Both the position numbers and the translations under genes were made by a program. This document shows positions 17,232 to 28,852 of a stretch of DNA of 64,000 nt, one piece after another (the stretch's first letter is position 1; every line of letters starts with the position of its first letter). The stretch spans positions 819,695 through 883,694 of the forward strand of contig JACRMQ010000007.1 of the NCBI GenBank assembly GCA_016214905.1. The letters are read 5' to 3'. The notes under the pieces are model-generated. The model was not told the origin of the DNA, did no database searches, and saw only the letters and a list, made by a program, of their open reading frames with translations. The stretch is from Ignavibacteriales bacterium (GTDB lineage Bacteria; Bacteroidota; Ignavibacteria; UBA10030; SZUA-254).

Positions 17232-17360
17232 ATGAGTAAAGGTCAGGACAGTCAGAAAACTACTAAGAAAGAACCGGCAAAGACCATGAAAGAAAAGAAA
17301 GCCGCGAAGAGAATCAAGAAAGAAGAAAAAAGAATTCACGGGCTGCAATTGCCTGCATGA
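17232..17360 (+). CDS. 42-residue lysine-rich protein
   Basis: ATG at 17232 with CAGGAGAATAAAG upstream, a good ribosome-binding site, 17 bp after the preceding stop. The product is very basic, with about 15 lysines (stretch KEKKAAKRIKKEEKR) and ends in HGLQLPA. The composition suggests binding to nucleic acid or ribosomes. It is too short to place in a family. Confidence 0.5.
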   Translation: MSKGQDSQKTTKKEPAKTMKEKKAAKRIKKEEKRIHGLQLPA

Positions 17361-17390
17361 ATATATTTTTCCTTAGCAATTGACAATAAA

Positions 17391-17418
17391 AAACCTCAAT
17401 CATTTCTGATTGAGGTTT
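17391..17418 (-). terminator. strong bidirectional terminator
   Basis: Perfect 12-bp stem AAACCTCAATCA/TGATTGAGGTTT with loop TTTC. The minus strand runs into TTTTTTATTG. It lies between convergent genes and can serve both. Confidence 0.88.
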
Positions 17419-17441
17419 ATAATTATGTCATATTTTTAGTC

Positions 17442-17972
17442 TTACGGTCTATCAGGTGGAAGAGGTAACTCAGATGATCCCTTACTTTTACTCTGACTGC
17501 CACTTACAATCAGAGCTATTACGCCGGCTGCTACAGCGGTCCCACCAATTACATAATATAACCACGTGCTTTTAGGTGTTATGTTTGTTACACGCACTTC
17601 GAAATAATATCCCTCACCCTGAAAACCCTGCGGGTAATCGCGCCTGAAATACCACCTTATGGATCTTCCGGTACCGGCAAAAAAACCATCACCGATATCT
17701 CCTTCGGTTGTTACAGGTGTCGCGCTGAACGATGGATCGTTCTCGCGCTTCATTATGATTTGCACATTGTATTTTTCTTCGGGGTTTCCGATAAGATCGT
17801 AGGTAACGATGATCGCTTCGTTTTTAATCGACCATTGCACGTTTGTTCCCTGAGGTTCGGCAGCCGTTTTTGACTGCGCGAATGATTCGAACTTCAAAAG
17901 CAATACTATTAATATCGGCAGCAACCCGAGGACTAACGGCTTTTTAAATTTTTCTAATCGTTGAAATATCAT
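17442..17972 (-). CDS. membrane-anchored Ig-like domain protein
   Basis: 176 residues. N-terminal hydrophobic segment (about 11-32, ending SFAQ) is a signal peptide or anchor. Residues about 40-130 look like one beta-sandwich domain with SIRWYFRRDYPQGFQGEGYYF. A second hydrophobic helix (about 137-160, YYVIGGTAVAAGVIALIV) precedes a serine/lysine/proline-rich tail. It is 7 bp downstream of the 3608-aa gene and probably co-transcribed with it, so it may help anchor or assemble that surface protein. No function is known. Confidence 0.6.
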   Translation of the reverse strand: MIFQRLEKFKKPLVLGLLPILIVLLLKFESFAQSKTAAEPQGTNVQWSIKNEAIIVTYDLIGNPEEKYNVQIIMKRENDPSFSATPVTTEGDIGDGFFAGTGRSIRWYFRRDYPQGFQGEGYYFEVRVTNITPKSTWLYYVIGGTAVAAGVIALIVSGSQSKSKGSSELPLPPDRP

Positions 17973-17979
17973 AAAGTTC

Positions 17980-20900
17980 CTACTTTATCATTATCATTTT
18001 CTTTGTTTGAAGAATTGTTGCACCCTCGAGCAAGCGGTAGAAATAAACGCCAGACGATGTTATCGATCCCGAGGCATCGGTTCCATCCCATACGAATGTG
18101 TGAATGCCTGCCGTGTACGCCCCTTCTGCAATTGTTTTCACAAGCTGTCCAAGAGAGTTATAAATATTCAATTTTACGTTCGCGTCGCGCGGAAGTTTTA
18201 CGCTGAGCGATGTGGAACTGTTAAACGGATTCGGGAAGTTCTGAACCAACTCAAATTCCTTCGGCAAAACTTTATCGATTTCGCTTTCGATATATTCTTC
18301 AGTGCCTATTACAATTTTAAACTGCATCTTTTCAATCACACTGAGGAACGAATATGTAGGTTGCTTCCTGAGATCGAACGGTGTGCTGTTCCATAGATTG
18401 ATCAAAATAACTCGATAATCTCCCGGGATGTTATCTATTCCGTCGAATCCGATTTTACCAAGAGATTTCCGTGGGTTAGCAACTTCGAAATCCCATGTTT
18501 GTCCCTGACCGATTTCCGGTCTGAAATCAGAACTGAACCTTTGGAACGTTTCATCCCATACGGGCCGCGGGAAATATAGGAATCCCTGATCTAAAAAGAG
18601 AGGAGGTTTTCTTCCATCCAACATATCCATACCTTGTTTGGCAATCGGCGCGATGCCTAAATAATTTTCCGTATCATGGTTGAGATCGGATTCGTAATTC
18701 AACTTTACACTCCAGAGTGTTGGAATGATTTTCGGTGTCACATTGATTCTGCCGAACGGGTATGGAAATTTCAGCGATGTGAGGTTTGAACTATTAAAGA
18801 AGTAATAACCTTTAAATGGTTCCAATGCGAGTTTTTCGATGTATGAGCCGGTGTACGAATATAACTTTGTTGAAGCGGGCAGACTGTTTGCATCAATCAC
18901 AGATTGCCACGCAATATTCTTGTCGAAAGGATTTCCGATTATATTCCATCCGCTGTGAATCTGAATATTATAAGAAGCATCGGAGTTGAGTGTTGGTGTT
19001 AACATATCGAATTGCGGCAGATAAAATTCACCTTTCTTCAGCAGCCAGTATCCTTCTCCCGTTTTTAAGTAAGAATTCAGAGATAATTCGATGAGATAAT
19101 TTTCAGCATTTCCGTTATCGGAGAACATTCTCCAATCGATTCTGGGGACACCGAACGGATAAATCCCGACTCTCAGTGTATCAACAATACCCGGCACACT
19201 GAATAACCGGTATTGGATTGAAGAAAGCGGTTCGGGTGCGAATGGAATGGTGGTAGAAAGACGAACTGTGGCGGGCAATCTACCGGAAACTATTGAGAAG
19301 ATATTGCTTTCTCCAACAATAGCGTTGTTCAGGAACGATTCCACTCTCAACCGGCAACTATCGATCGATGTTGTTGCAAGCGTATCGGGCAATGTGACTG
19401 ACGTTAATCCATTGTTAATTAAATTTTCCTTTATCAGTCGGAATGATTTTCCGCTGTCGATAGACAATTTGATATTTATATTACCTGTCAACGTGGGACT
19501 GCTGGTCCATGAAATCGGATATGTAAATGTGGTTGCCCATGTAACGGGTGGAGTTACTACGGCAATCGTAGCACCAACAGTTGTGAATCTTCTCGGAAGT
19601 GTAAAGCGGCTCTCATCGATTCCCGATTTTACACTGACACGCCAGAAGTAAAGACGAGCATTGGCAAGTGAAGATATTTGAACTGATGTATCGATGATAC
19701 CGCGCTGATTCAAAATGAATTTTGTCGTATCAGTAAAAGTTGAATCGGTAGAGATTTGAAGATTATAAGAATTAGCTCCTCCATAAATCATCCAACTCAG
19801 ATTTGGTGACGTAGAAATATCTATCGCGCCATCTGCAATTCCAGTGAGAATGGGAGGCGGGATATAATGACTGAACAACGCCTCTTGAGTAATCGGTTCA
19901 TTCATTATCACTCCCGATGGATTTAATTTCCCGGTATATGATCCATTGCCTGTCCCGAGCCATTCATAGAAAACATAATCCGTATCTGCCACGGCAGATA
20001 TTTGAACCGTATCTCCTCCCTTGTGCCAATCGCTCGGTGGATTAACTGTCCCGCCAGCTTCAGTCATCATCGTCAAGTAGTACTGGGTTGAAAATGTTGC
20101 CGTGTAAATTGTATCGGTGGATGGAGTAACATAATGGGAGGAATCACCGAAGTCGTTCCAACTCTGGAATAGATAGCGTATTCCTGCAATATCCGATTGT
20201 GGAGATGGTGCGGAAAGGCGGTGACTGGTACCTCGCAGCCATGATATTACTTTTGGTGTCGTGTATGTTGAATCATCGACCATGATTCTTCTTCCTGAAG
20301 GGAGAGTTGTGAGAGAAATTTGTACTGCTCTGCCGAAATTAGCTGTTACATTCACGGAACCTGTAATAATTATTTTTGCCGGATTATCAGTGCTTGAAAT
20401 AGCCCCACTCCAATTTGTGAAAACATAACCTGCGGCCGGGGTTGCGAACAAGGTAACAGTATCTCCGATGAAATAATATTTTTTACCGGATGGATTTGTT
20501 GTGCCGGAATTTACAGGTAAAATATTCATCGTTAAAGCATATTGCGGCGAGAAGAATGCCGTAAAAATAGTGTCTGTAGTTGGGAAGACAGTGTGTGCTT
20601 GAGTGCCGCTATCGCTCCAGCTTACCCATGCCCATTGCTTATCGGGTAGAGCGTCGGGTTGAGGAGATGGCGCGCCGAGTGTCAGTTGCGATCCCGGATC
20701 AACAAAGCGAGTTTGAGTTGCAGTGTATGTTGTTCCATTGTATATGAAAGACCTTCCGGTTGGATTTGTTCCAATAGTGATTTGAACAGGTCTCCGGGTG
20801 AAGTTTGCTGTTTCCGTTATTGGGGAATTCATAGTAACTGCAGAGGGATTGATTGCACCGCTGTAAGATCCGCTGCCTAACCCGGCCCAGGTTGTGAAAT

Positions 20901-23900
20901 TGTAACCGGTGATCGGGATTGCGGTTATCTGCACGCTTTGTGAACGATTGAACCATCCGCTTGCGGGGGTAACAGTGCCGCCAGCGTTCGCATTCATTGT
21001 TAAGTAATATTGAGTAATAAATGTCGCCGTGAATGTTGTATCAGACAGCGGTATGACAGTGTGATTTTTAGCTCCACTGTCGCTCCAAGTATTCCATGTG
21101 TAGCGAATTCCTGTGGCACCCTGCTGTGTATCTACCACGGTAATCGTGTGCGAACTACCCGTTGCCCAATTAAAAAGATGTGGACTCTGGTAAAGTGTGT
21201 CATCAACAATTATCGTAAGTGCCGCAGGTGATGTTGCGATATTGACGTTCGCAAGATACCGTTTGAATGAGGCCGTCTCTGAAATTGGCGAAAGCATAGA
21301 GATGTTCACAGGATTCAGTGTGTCGGAATATGAACCGATTCCTACTCCTGTCCATCTGTCAAATTGATATCCGAGAGAAGGAAGAGCACGGATCGATATC
21401 AACCTGCCGCTATCCTGCCAACTGGTAGCCGGAATTACAGAACCGCCTGTTAGGGCACTCATAGTTAAATAATATTGTGGTCTGTAAAATGCGGTAAAAG
21501 TAGAATCTCGGGTTATTACAACCTGATGTCTTTTTGTTCCTCCGTCGCTCCAGTTCACATACAATGAACGTGTATCAATTTTCGTGTTTTGAGTATCGGT
21601 TGCGGCTATACTGTGGATTGAACCATAAGGCCACGAAAACACCTGTGGTGATGTGTATGGAAGATTATCAATGACTACGGACAAACTATCAGGTACAGTC
21701 AGTATGGTCACAGAGATCATGTTGATCGCGAAGATAGCGCGAATGGTATGATTCGACGACAACTGAGTAAATGTATAAGTTGTATCATTACCCACATATA
21801 AACTATCTACTAAAACGCTATCGACATGATAGTTGGCGCCCGGGCGGATTGAATATCTCTGCGTACTTCCATAAGGTAATGTTATCGTTCCTGATGGAGA
21901 GATCGTACCATTAGTACCGGCGGTTGAAACGATAGTATAGTTATTGATTGCGAACGTCGCGGATATGGTATGGTTCGCTTTGATATTTCTAAAAGTATAA
22001 GAAGGAATAGCTCCAACATTTACCGCATCTACCAAAACGGATGTAGTATGATAGCCAGTATCAGGTAGAATGGATACAACTAGACTATCATCATAACTGA
22101 CAATTGTCGGTCCGAGCGGATTCAACGTGCCGTTCAAACCGCTTGTTGCAGATATAACAAATTTATTTATAGAAAATGTTACACTGATAGTGTGAGTACT
22201 GATAATATTTGTGAAAGTATAAAAGCCCGGTGTTCCGTAATATACTCCGTCAATGAACACACTGTCAATATGATAACCAGTATCAGGGAGGAATGTAAAA
22301 GTACGACTTGAACCGTAACTCACATTCACATCACCGGATGGTGAGATGGCACCATACAGACCGGCCGTTGCCGTTATGATTAATTGATTCGGTGCGAACT
22401 TCGCTGATATCGTGTGGTTTGATGTTATATTATTGAAAGTGTAACTTGTTAATGAATCAACTAGAATTCCATCTACAAATACACTGTCGACATAATATCC
22501 GGTATCAGGGATTATGGTAAATGAGAGCGTTGATCCGTAATCAACTGCAATCGGTCCGGATGGATTTATTGAACCATGTGGTCCCGCTGAAGCGGTTATA
22601 GTATATCCGTTGATTGTAAAGCTTGCAACTATGGTGTGTGGAGCTGTGACATTCAAAAATGTGTAGGATGTTCGTACACCAACAGAACTGCCGTCTACTA
22701 CAACATCGGAAATATTATACAATGTATCAGGTGTTATGGTGAATGATTGACTCGAACCGTACACCACCTTCACGTCACCGGAAGGTGAAATTGTTCCATG
22801 AAGCCCAGCAGTAGAAGTAATAATCATTGTATCGAGTGCGAACGCGGCAGACTGAGTCATCGGGCTACCAATTGTAATCAATGTTGAATCGAGATTGCCA
22901 CTATAAGAGCCTGTACCCGTTCCCGTCCATCCTTTAAAAATATAACCTTTATTTGGAATCGCTTTTATTAAAACTGCCGCACCGCTATCCTGGTAACCGA
23001 TTAAAGGTGAGACGGTTCCGCCGGTGCCTGCTGTCATTGTCAATAAAAATTGGGTGATAAAATTGGCAGTGAATGTTGTATCGGTCAATGGGAAAACAGT
23101 ATGTGTTGCGGTTCCGCCATCGCTCCAATTGTTCCAAACGTATTGAATTCCGGGACCGCCCGGTTGTGTTGTTGCCGCGATTCTTATTGTATGATTTGTG
23201 CCAGGTTGTTCTGTGAATGTTTGTTTAACTAAATATGTTGTGCCATCATAAACAAACGATCTGCCCTGCGGGTTTGTTTGAACGGTAACTGAAACCGGAT
23301 TCCGTGTAAAACTGGCAGTCTCCGTAATAGGTTGGTTCATCGTTACAGATGCCGGATTTGTCCGTCCGCTGTAACCACCTGCTGTTCCGCTCCAAATATT
23401 GAAGCTGTAATTTGGATCTGGATATGCCGTAATTGTAACTATTTGTCCGTGGTTAAACCATCCGCTTTGTGGAGTAACAGTACCACCGTCATTTGCAACC
23501 ATAGTAAGGTAACGTTGAGTAATAAAGTTAACGGTATACGTTGTATTTACCAACGGCGAAATTATACTTGTTAGTGTTGTGCCATTCGTCCACGAATTCC
23601 AGAGGTAACGTGTTCCGGTTGTTCCGGGTTGAATTGAGTCGGTTGATATGATATGGCTTTCTCCGGCAATCCAATTAAATATTTGGGTTGTTGAATATGA
23701 AATTCCATCTACCGTGAAGCTCATTCCTATCGGATTGGATTGCACCGTAACGGTAATGTTATTTGGCGTGAATGAAGCATCGATGGTGTGGTCGGCAGTG
23801 ACATTTGTGAAAGTGTATCTGTTCGTACTATCGATTGAAACAGGGACTCCATCAACGGTAACAAAATTTATATGATATCCCAGATCGGGAGTAATCAAGA

Positions 23901-26900
23901 ACGAACTATTTGATCCGTAATTTGCCGCAACAGATCCGCTCGGTGATATAGAACCGTGCGAACCTGCAGTCGCGGTTATTGTGTAAGTATTGATGCCAAA
24001 TGACACGGAGATGGAATGGTTGCTCCGCACATTTATGAATGAGTATGATGTTGGTACACCTGCCGAAATTCCATCCACTAATAAATCAAGAATGTGATAA
24101 CCGATATCGGGTGTAATCGTAAAAGATTGGTCTGATCCGAAAAGAACTTTAACGTTTCCGATGGGTGATATTAAACCGTGAGCACCAGCCGTTGCTGTAA
24201 TTGTCAGAGTGTCAATGGCAAACGAGGCACTGATCGAATGATTTGTCACAACATTTGTAAAGGTATAATTTGTTTGCGCGCCAATAGGACTGCCGTCAAT
24301 TAAAACATTTACAACGTGATAACCGGTATCGGGTGTAATAGTGAAGAGTTGATTCGTTGCGTAACCGACTAGTACATTCCCCGATGGAGTGATCGTTCCA
24401 TTCGCACCGGCAGAAGCAGTGATTGTCAGCGAATCGGGCACAAACGTAACAGAAATCGTATGGTTCGCGGTAACATTTGTGAATGTATAAGATGTTGACG
24501 ATGGATTTTGTACCCCATCGACAGAAAAATTTAATACATGATAACCTACTGAAGGAATGAACGTAAACGTTTGATTACTTCCATAAAGCACAGGAACTGT
24601 TCCAGAGGGACTAATCGTACCGTTTGCTCCGGCAGATGCTGTAATAGTAAGTGTATCGATAGCGAACGTTGCGTTTATCGTGTGGTTATCTGTAACATTC
24701 GTGAATGTATAGGATGAAACCTTACCGACTGTTGATCCATCTACTAAAACATCAAAAATATGGTACCCGATTTCGGGTGTAATATAAAAAATTTGATTTG
24801 CTCCGTAATTTAGATTCACTGTTCCCGATGGTGAGATAGAGCCATGTGAACCGGCTGTTGCTGTTATTGTATATTGACTAAGCGTGAACGGATTGCTGGT
24901 GACTGCAGAATATGATTGATGCGTTGCCTCTAATGTTTTAACTCCCGGCATATCGATACTGAGATCATTAAAAATTACATTTCCCGACGAATTTGTTGTG
25001 CGTTGCTTGGTACCATTTAAAGTCCCTGTCCCGGTTTTTTTAGAGATAGTTATCGTATCACCTAATATTGAAATAGGGTTACCGGCATTATCTGAAATTT
25101 GTATTCTAACACTAGGTGATATAATTGCACCGGCAGCACCGTCTGTTGGTTGTTGAAGATAGACTAATCTCGATGCCATTCCCGCAAGAACCGTTAAAGT
25201 TCCTGAGTTAACGGAAGTCAAGCCGATTTTTTCTACATGGATTTGAGCAGTACCGGTTAGTCGCGCCGTAAACGTGGCACAATTGCACGCACTCGAAAAT
25301 ACGAGATCCGATTGCTTTATGCTATCAACGATAAACTGCAATGACCATACGGCTGATGAATCGTTCGCGACAAAATTATCATAGAGATCACGATTAACTG
25401 CATAAGCAGTTAATGTATTCTGGGAAACAATTGATTGGGCAGTAATTATACTTCCATTTCCATCGGGTGCGCTTTCTACGATTATTTTTGTCGCCGTTGC
25501 GGGATTAACATTGAATGAATTGCTTTGTACGGGAGTGAATAATGTCCTTGTTGCGGTGAGTTGTTTTGCTCCGGCCTTCTGCATGCTGAGGTCACTGAAT
25601 GTAGCTGTACCGCTTGCATCTGTTATCTTCGATGTTGTCCCGAGTAAAGGTCCGATCCCTGACGTTAGTGTAAGCGTGATCGTTTCGCCTGCTGTTGGAA
25701 CGGTATTATCGTAACTGTCACGGAGTTGAACCGTGATTGCGGGACTGATTGTTGCTCCGGCAACCACATTGGATGGTGGTTGCTGTAAGAAAGCAATTGC
25801 AACAGGTGTGTCGGCTGAAATTGAAAAAGCATCGCTGACTGCCGGTATCAACGATCCGCTCTGTGCAGAAAGATTTTTTGTTCCTGATTTGTTGATCGAT
25901 AAATCACTAAACCTTGCCAAACCGCTGTTATTCGTTAATTGAGTCAAAGTACCGCTGAGAGTTCCGGTACCGTTACTTAAACTTAGTGTGATCGCAACAT
26001 TTTCGATTGAGACATCATTTCCGAGATTATCTTTAAGTTGAACTGTCACTGCGGGGGATATTATCGATCCTGCCACTGTTGCCGAAGGTTGTCGCGTGAA
26101 GGAGAGATGGTGGACACTGCCTGCCACAACAGTAAGTGTTCCGGATGAAACCGGTGTCAGTATTCCCGAGGTAGCTTTAATATTCGCACTTCCCGCGCCG
26201 TGTCCCGTAAATGTTGCTGCTCGGTTTCCATCGAAAGGAACGAGATCGGTCCCAATGACACTTCCTGTGACATTGTCGAGTGACCAAGATCCAATAGAAT
26301 TTGAAATAAAATTGTTGTAAACATCTCTGGTGATAGCATATACGCTTAACGAACTCCCTGATATAATTGTCTGTGCCGGAATAATTACACCGCTTCCATC
26401 TGCCATAGTCTCAACAGATATCTTATTTGCCGCTGCAGGTGATATTATAAAAGGTGAACTTATTGCTCCGGTAATACCAAAGCTTGTTGCAGTGATACTC
26501 TTTGTGCCAATCAATCGAATATTCAAATCACTGAACGTCGCTACTCCGTTCGCGTCTGTTGTGCGGGTTTTAGTTCCTCGGAGTGTGTCTGTCCCGCTTG
26601 AAACCTCCAGCGATATCGAAATGCCGGATGCGGTGACATCATTCTCATACGGATCTTTCAGTTGAACCGTGACAGCTGGAGAAATTGTTCCTCCGGCTAT
26701 CGTATTTGTTGGTTGTTGAACGAATACCAGATGATCAGATGATCCGTGAGTGATAGAGAATGTACTGCTTGTGGCATCGGTTAAACTCCCGCTGGACGCA
26801 TTAATATTTTTTGATCCAATAAGATCTATCCAAAGATCGTTGAATGATGCAACTCCGTTTGCATCAGTTGTCCGTGATTTTGTGCCGCTGAGAATCCCGC

Positions 26901-28806
26901 TGCCGCTTGATAGCGATATGGTAACAACAATTCCGGACTCTGCTACGTTGTTATCGTAGGCATCTTTTAATTGGACAGTGATACTCGGTGAGATAAAAGA
27001 GCCTGCAGTTGTTGATGTCGGTTGCTGTACAAATACAAGATGATTAGCTGATGTTGAAGTAACGGAAATCGTACCGCTCGGTGTGCTATCTTTTCCGGAA
27101 GACGATGCTTGTATTTTTGTCGATCCGCTCAGATGCCCTGTAAATGTAGAACTTTTTTGGTTTGATGCCGGGACAAGATCTGAGGTTGAAACTCCACCGG
27201 TAATATTTTTTAAAGACCAACTAGAAGGAATATTCTGTACAAAATTATCATATAAATCACGCTCGATAGAATATGCTGTAATAGAATTTCCAGCGGTTAA
27301 ATCCTGTGCCGGAACAATTGTCCCACTTCCATCCGCGGCTGTTTCAACACTAACTTTTATACCTGTATTGGCAGAAACATTGATACTGTCGGAATTTACC
27401 GGCGTGAGAGATCCCGACGCAAAATGTAATGCAATCGTTTCTGCGATATTATATGAGAGATTGGAGAATGCGACGATTCCTCCCGATGCTGTTACAGATG
27501 ATGTTCCCTGAAGTACTCCGATTCCGCCTTGCGCGGTTGCGACAACTATACTGCTATTATCGGAGGTGACAATATTCCCATAGGTATCTTCAATATGGAT
27601 TACTGGTTGACCGGGAAAAATTATCCCGGCAGTTGCATTGCTGGACGGTTGGGTTTGAATTGTTAGCCGGTTAGCTATTGCGGAAGTTACAGTAAATGTG
27701 TTGCTTGTTCCGGATTCACTACCACTGGTTTTTATTGCTGTAAGGGATATGGTATTTGAAGCATTTGTGATAGTTACTGAATGTGAAGACAATATTCCAT
27801 TCACGAAAGGTACCGTTGTCCCCCCGCCTGATGAAATTGTTCCGTTCGAAGTAATATCAACAGTGCCGTTGAAATCTGTTACGGTATTGTTGTAAGAATC
27901 TCTTGCGGTAATTTTAATTGCAAAAGGTGTCCCCGCTATTTGTTGTCCAATTGTACCGCCACTTTGTTTTTCTATGAGGAAATTATTGAGAATGCCATGA
28001 CTAATTGTAATAGAGAAATTTTTTGTAACAGTCGCAGATATATTGTCTGTCACCCTGACGGTGAAATTCGAAGTTTGACTAGTTGTTGGTGTACCACTTA
28101 TTATACCTGATGAAGAAAATGATAAACCTGTAGGCAAAGATCCGCTACTGATAATCCAGTTATAAGGAGGTGTACCATTGAATGCATTAAGTGTATCTGT
28201 GTAAAGTGCACCCGGTATCCCATTCGGTCTTGGTGACGTACTGGAAATACCTAAGGGTGATAATGATCCGTTATTTAATTGACTTAGGTGTCCGGTTGAA
28301 TCTGTTATGTTTACGTTGAGATCAGAAATCTCGTATGCATTTACCTTGGTGATGGGAAGCGCGCTGGAATTCTTCCAAATGATGTTGGCTTTCTGGTCAG
28401 AAAAAGCAACGCTACTGGTGATCCGAAATCTTCCTATTCTTAATCCGGGAGGGGTTGATATAATTGTTCCGTTACCGACACCGGGTGGGGTTCGTGGCGC
28501 AATCTGTAATTCATTTCCAACGATTGAAAGTGAAGTGGGCTGTTGAGATGAATTTAATTGAGACGATCCGGTATTGATCGTAAATGTTAAAGTGCCTGAG
28601 CTTATCGCGGTATTAAACCTCATTATTGGTGAGATTGTTGCTAATTCTAACTCAGTTATACCTGTACGCTCCATAAAAACATCAAATTCATAAGTTGTAT
28701 CGTTAACCAGCGTATCATTCTTTAAAATCAAATTATAAGTTGGTGTCTGTGCCAACGAAAAACTCGCGGTCAATAGTGTCAGCAGTAAAATAAATTTCGT
28801 TTTCAT
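17980..28806 (-). CDS. giant repeat adhesin with T9SS sorting domain
   Basis: 3608 residues, GAGG-type site before the ATG, signal peptide 1-19 (ending SLAQ). In order: a cohesin-like beta domain (about 20-165), a putative cadherin-like He_PIG domain (about 185-265), a run of invasin-like Big_1 domains (about 270-1310; recurring FVQQPT...[10 protein letters not shown]), and about ten 75-residue divergent InlB B-type repeats (SHGSISPSG...SYTFTN) mixed with longer modules (GGTVTP...GYNFTTW) to about 2980. A fibronectin-like region and finally the T9SS sorting domain ([10 protein letters not shown]...GVYFYRL, last 90 residues) follow. It should be exported by T9SS and displayed on the surface for adhesion or gliding. 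Confidence 0.9.
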   Translation of the reverse strand: MKTKFILLLTLLTASFSLAQTPTYNLILKNDTLVNDTTYEFDVFMERTGITELELATISPIMRFNTAISSGTLTFTINTGSSQLNSSQQPTSLSIVGNELQIAPRTPPGVGNGTIISTPPGLRIGRFRITSSVAFSDQKANIIWKNSSALPITKVNAYEISDLNVNITDSTGHLSQLNNGSLSPLGISSTSPRPNGIPGALYTDTLNAFNGTPPYNWIISSGSLPTGLSFSSSGIISGTPTTSQTSNFTVRVTDNISATVTKNFSITISHGILNNFLIEKQSGGTIGQQIAGTPFAIKITARDSYNNTVTDFNGTVDITSNGTISSGGGTTVPFVNGILSSHSVTITNASNTISLTAIKTSGSESGTSNTFTVTSAIANRLTIQTQPSSNATAGIIFPGQPVIHIEDTYGNIVTSDNSSIVVATAQGGIGVLQGTSSVTASGGIVAFSNLSYNIAETIALHFASGSLTPVNSDSINVSANTGIKVSVETAADGSGTIVPAQDLTAGNSITAYSIERDLYDNFVQNIPSSWSLKNITGGVSTSDLVPASNQKSSTFTGHLSGSTKIQASSSGKDSTPSGTISVTSTSANHLVFVQQPTSTTAGSFISPSITVQLKDAYDNNVAESGIVVTISLSSGSGILSGTKSRTTDANGVASFNDLWIDLIGSKNINASSGSLTDATSSTFSITHGSSDHLVFVQQPTNTIAGGTISPAVTVQLKDPYENDVTASGISISLEVSSGTDTLRGTKTRTTDANGVATFSDLNIRLIGTKSITATSFGITGAISSPFIISPAAANKISVETMADGSGVIIPAQTIISGSSLSVYAITRDVYNNFISNSIGSWSLDNVTGSVIGTDLVPFDGNRAATFTGHGAGSANIKATSGILTPVSSGTLTVVAGSVHHLSFTRQPSATVAGSIISPAVTVQLKDNLGNDVSIENVAITLSLSNGTGTLSGTLTQLTNNSGLARFSDLSINKSGTKNLSAQSGSLIPAVSDAFSISADTPVAIAFLQQPPSNVVAGATISPAITVQLRDSYDNTVPTAGETITLTLTSGIGPLLGTTSKITDASGTATFSDLSMQKAGAKQLTATRTLFTPVQSNSFNVNPATATKIIVESAPDGNGSIITAQSIVSQNTLTAYAVNRDLYDNFVANDSSAVWSLQFIVDSIKQSDLVFSSACNCATFTARLTGTAQIHVEKIGLTSVNSGTLTVLAGMASRLVYLQQPTDGAAGAIISPSVRIQISDNAGNPISILGDTITISKKTGTGTLNGTKQRTTNSSGNVIFNDLSIDMPGVKTLEATHQSYSAVTSNPFTLSQYTITATAGSHGSISPSGTVNLNYGANQIFYITPEIGYHIFDVLVDGSTVGKVSSYTFTNVTDNHTINATFAIDTLTITASAGANGTISPSGTVPVLYGSNQTFTFIPSVGYHVLNFSVDGVQNPSSTSYTFTNVTANHTISVTFVPDSLTITASAGANGTITPSGNVLVGYATNQLFTITPDTGYHVVNVLIDGSPIGAQTNYTFTNVVTNHSISASFAIDTLTITATAGAHGLISPIGNVKVLFGSDQSFTITPDIGYHILDLLVDGISAGVPTSYSFINVRSNHSISVSFGINTYTITATAGSHGSISPSGSVAANYGSNSSFLITPDLGYHINFVTVDGVPVSIDSTNRYTFTNVTADHTIDASFTPNNITVTVQSNPIGMSFTVDGISYSTTQIFNWIAGESHIISTDSIQPGTTGTRYLWNSWTNGTTLTSIISPLVNTTYTVNFITQRYLTMVANDGGTVTPQSGWFNHGQIVTITAYPDPNYSFNIWSGTAGGYSGRTNPASVTMNQPITETASFTRNPVSVTVQTNPQGRSFVYDGTTYLVKQTFTEQPGTNHTIRIAATTQPGGPGIQYVWNNWSDGGTATHTVFPLTDTTFTANFITQFLLTMTAGTGGTVSPLIGYQDSGAAVLIKAIPNKGYIFKGWTGTGTGSYSGNLDSTLITIGSPMTQSAAFALDTMIITSTAGLHGTISPSGDVKVVYGSSQSFTITPDTLYNISDVVVDGSSVGVRTSYTFLNVTAPHTIVASFTINGYTITASAGPHGSINPSGPIAVDYGSTLSFTIIPDTGYYVDSVFVDGILVDSLTSYTFNNITSNHTISAKFAPNQLIITATAGLYGAISPSGDVNVSYGSSRTFTFLPDTGYHIDSVFIDGVYYGTPGFYTFTNIISTHTISVTFSINKFVISATSGLNGTLNPLGPTIVSYDDSLVVSILPDTGYHTTSVLVDAVNVGAIPSYTFRNIKANHTISATFAINNYTIVSTAGTNGTISPSGTITLPYGSTQRYSIRPGANYHVDSVLVDSLYVGNDTTYTFTQLSSNHTIRAIFAINMISVTILTVPDSLSVVIDNLPYTSPQVFSWPYGSIHSIAATDTQNTKIDTRSLYVNWSDGGTKRHQVVITRDSTFTAFYRPQYYLTMSALTGGSVIPATSWQDSGRLISIRALPSLGYQFDRWTGVGIGSYSDTLNPVNISMLSPISETASFKRYLANVNIATSPAALTIIVDDTLYQSPHLFNWATGSSHTITVVDTQQGATGIRYTWNTWSDSGAKNHTVIPLSDTTFTATFITQYYLTMNANAGGTVTPASGWFNRSQSVQITAIPITGYNFTTWAGLGSGSYSGAINPSAVTMNSPITETANFTRRPVQITIGTNPTGRSFIYNGTTYTATQTRFVDPGSQLTLGAPSPQPDALPDKQWAWVSWSDSGTQAHTVFPTTDTIFTAFFSPQYALTMNILPVNSGTTNPSGKKYYFIGDTVTLFATPAAGYVFTNWSGAISSTDNPAKIIITGSVNVTANFGRAVQISLTTLPSGRRIMVDDSTYTTPKVISWLRGTSHRLSAPSPQSDIAGIRYLFQSWNDFGDSSHYVTPSTDTIYTATFSTQYYLTMMTEAGGTVNPPSDWHKGGDTVQISAVADTDYVFYEWLGTGNGSYTGKLNPSGVIMNEPITQEALFSHYIPPPILTGIADGAIDISTSPNLSWMIYGGANSYNLQISTDSTFTDTTKFILNQRGIIDTSVQISSLANARLYFWRVSVKSGIDESRFTLPRRFTTVGATIAVVTPPVTWATTFTYPISWTSSPTLTGNINIKLSIDSGKSFRLIKENLINNGLTSVTLPDTLATTSIDSCRLRVESFLNNAIVGESNIFSIVSGRLPATVRLSTTIPFAPEPLSSIQYRLFSVPGIVDTLRVGIYPFGVPRIDWRMFSDNGNAENYLIELSLNSYLKTGEGYWLLKKGEFYLPQFDMLTPTLNSDASYNIQIHSGWNIIGNPFDKNIAWQSVIDANSLPASTKLYSYTGSYIEKLALEPFKGYYFFNSSNLTSLKFPYPFGRINVTPKIIPTLWSVKLNYESDLNHDTENYLGIAPIAKQGMDMLDGRKPPLFLDQGFLYFPRPVWDETFQRFSSDFRPEIGQGQTWDFEVANPRKSLGKIGFDGIDNIPGDYRVILINLWNSTPFDLRKQPTYSFLSVIEKMQFKIVIGTEEYIESEIDKVLPKEFELVQNFPNPFNSSTSLSVKLPRDANVKLNIYNSLGQLVKTIAEGAYTAGIHTFVWDGTDASGSITSSGVYFYRLLEGATILQTKKMIMIK

Positions 28807-28852
28807 AATTTTTATACCTCGATAATAATATCCGAAGGTTCCGTTTTCTTAT

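Noticed and set aside
17980-28806. CRISPR or tandem DNA repeats
   Set aside because: The repetition is at protein level, about 75 codons long and divergent; no short regular repeats with unique spacers were seen in the window.
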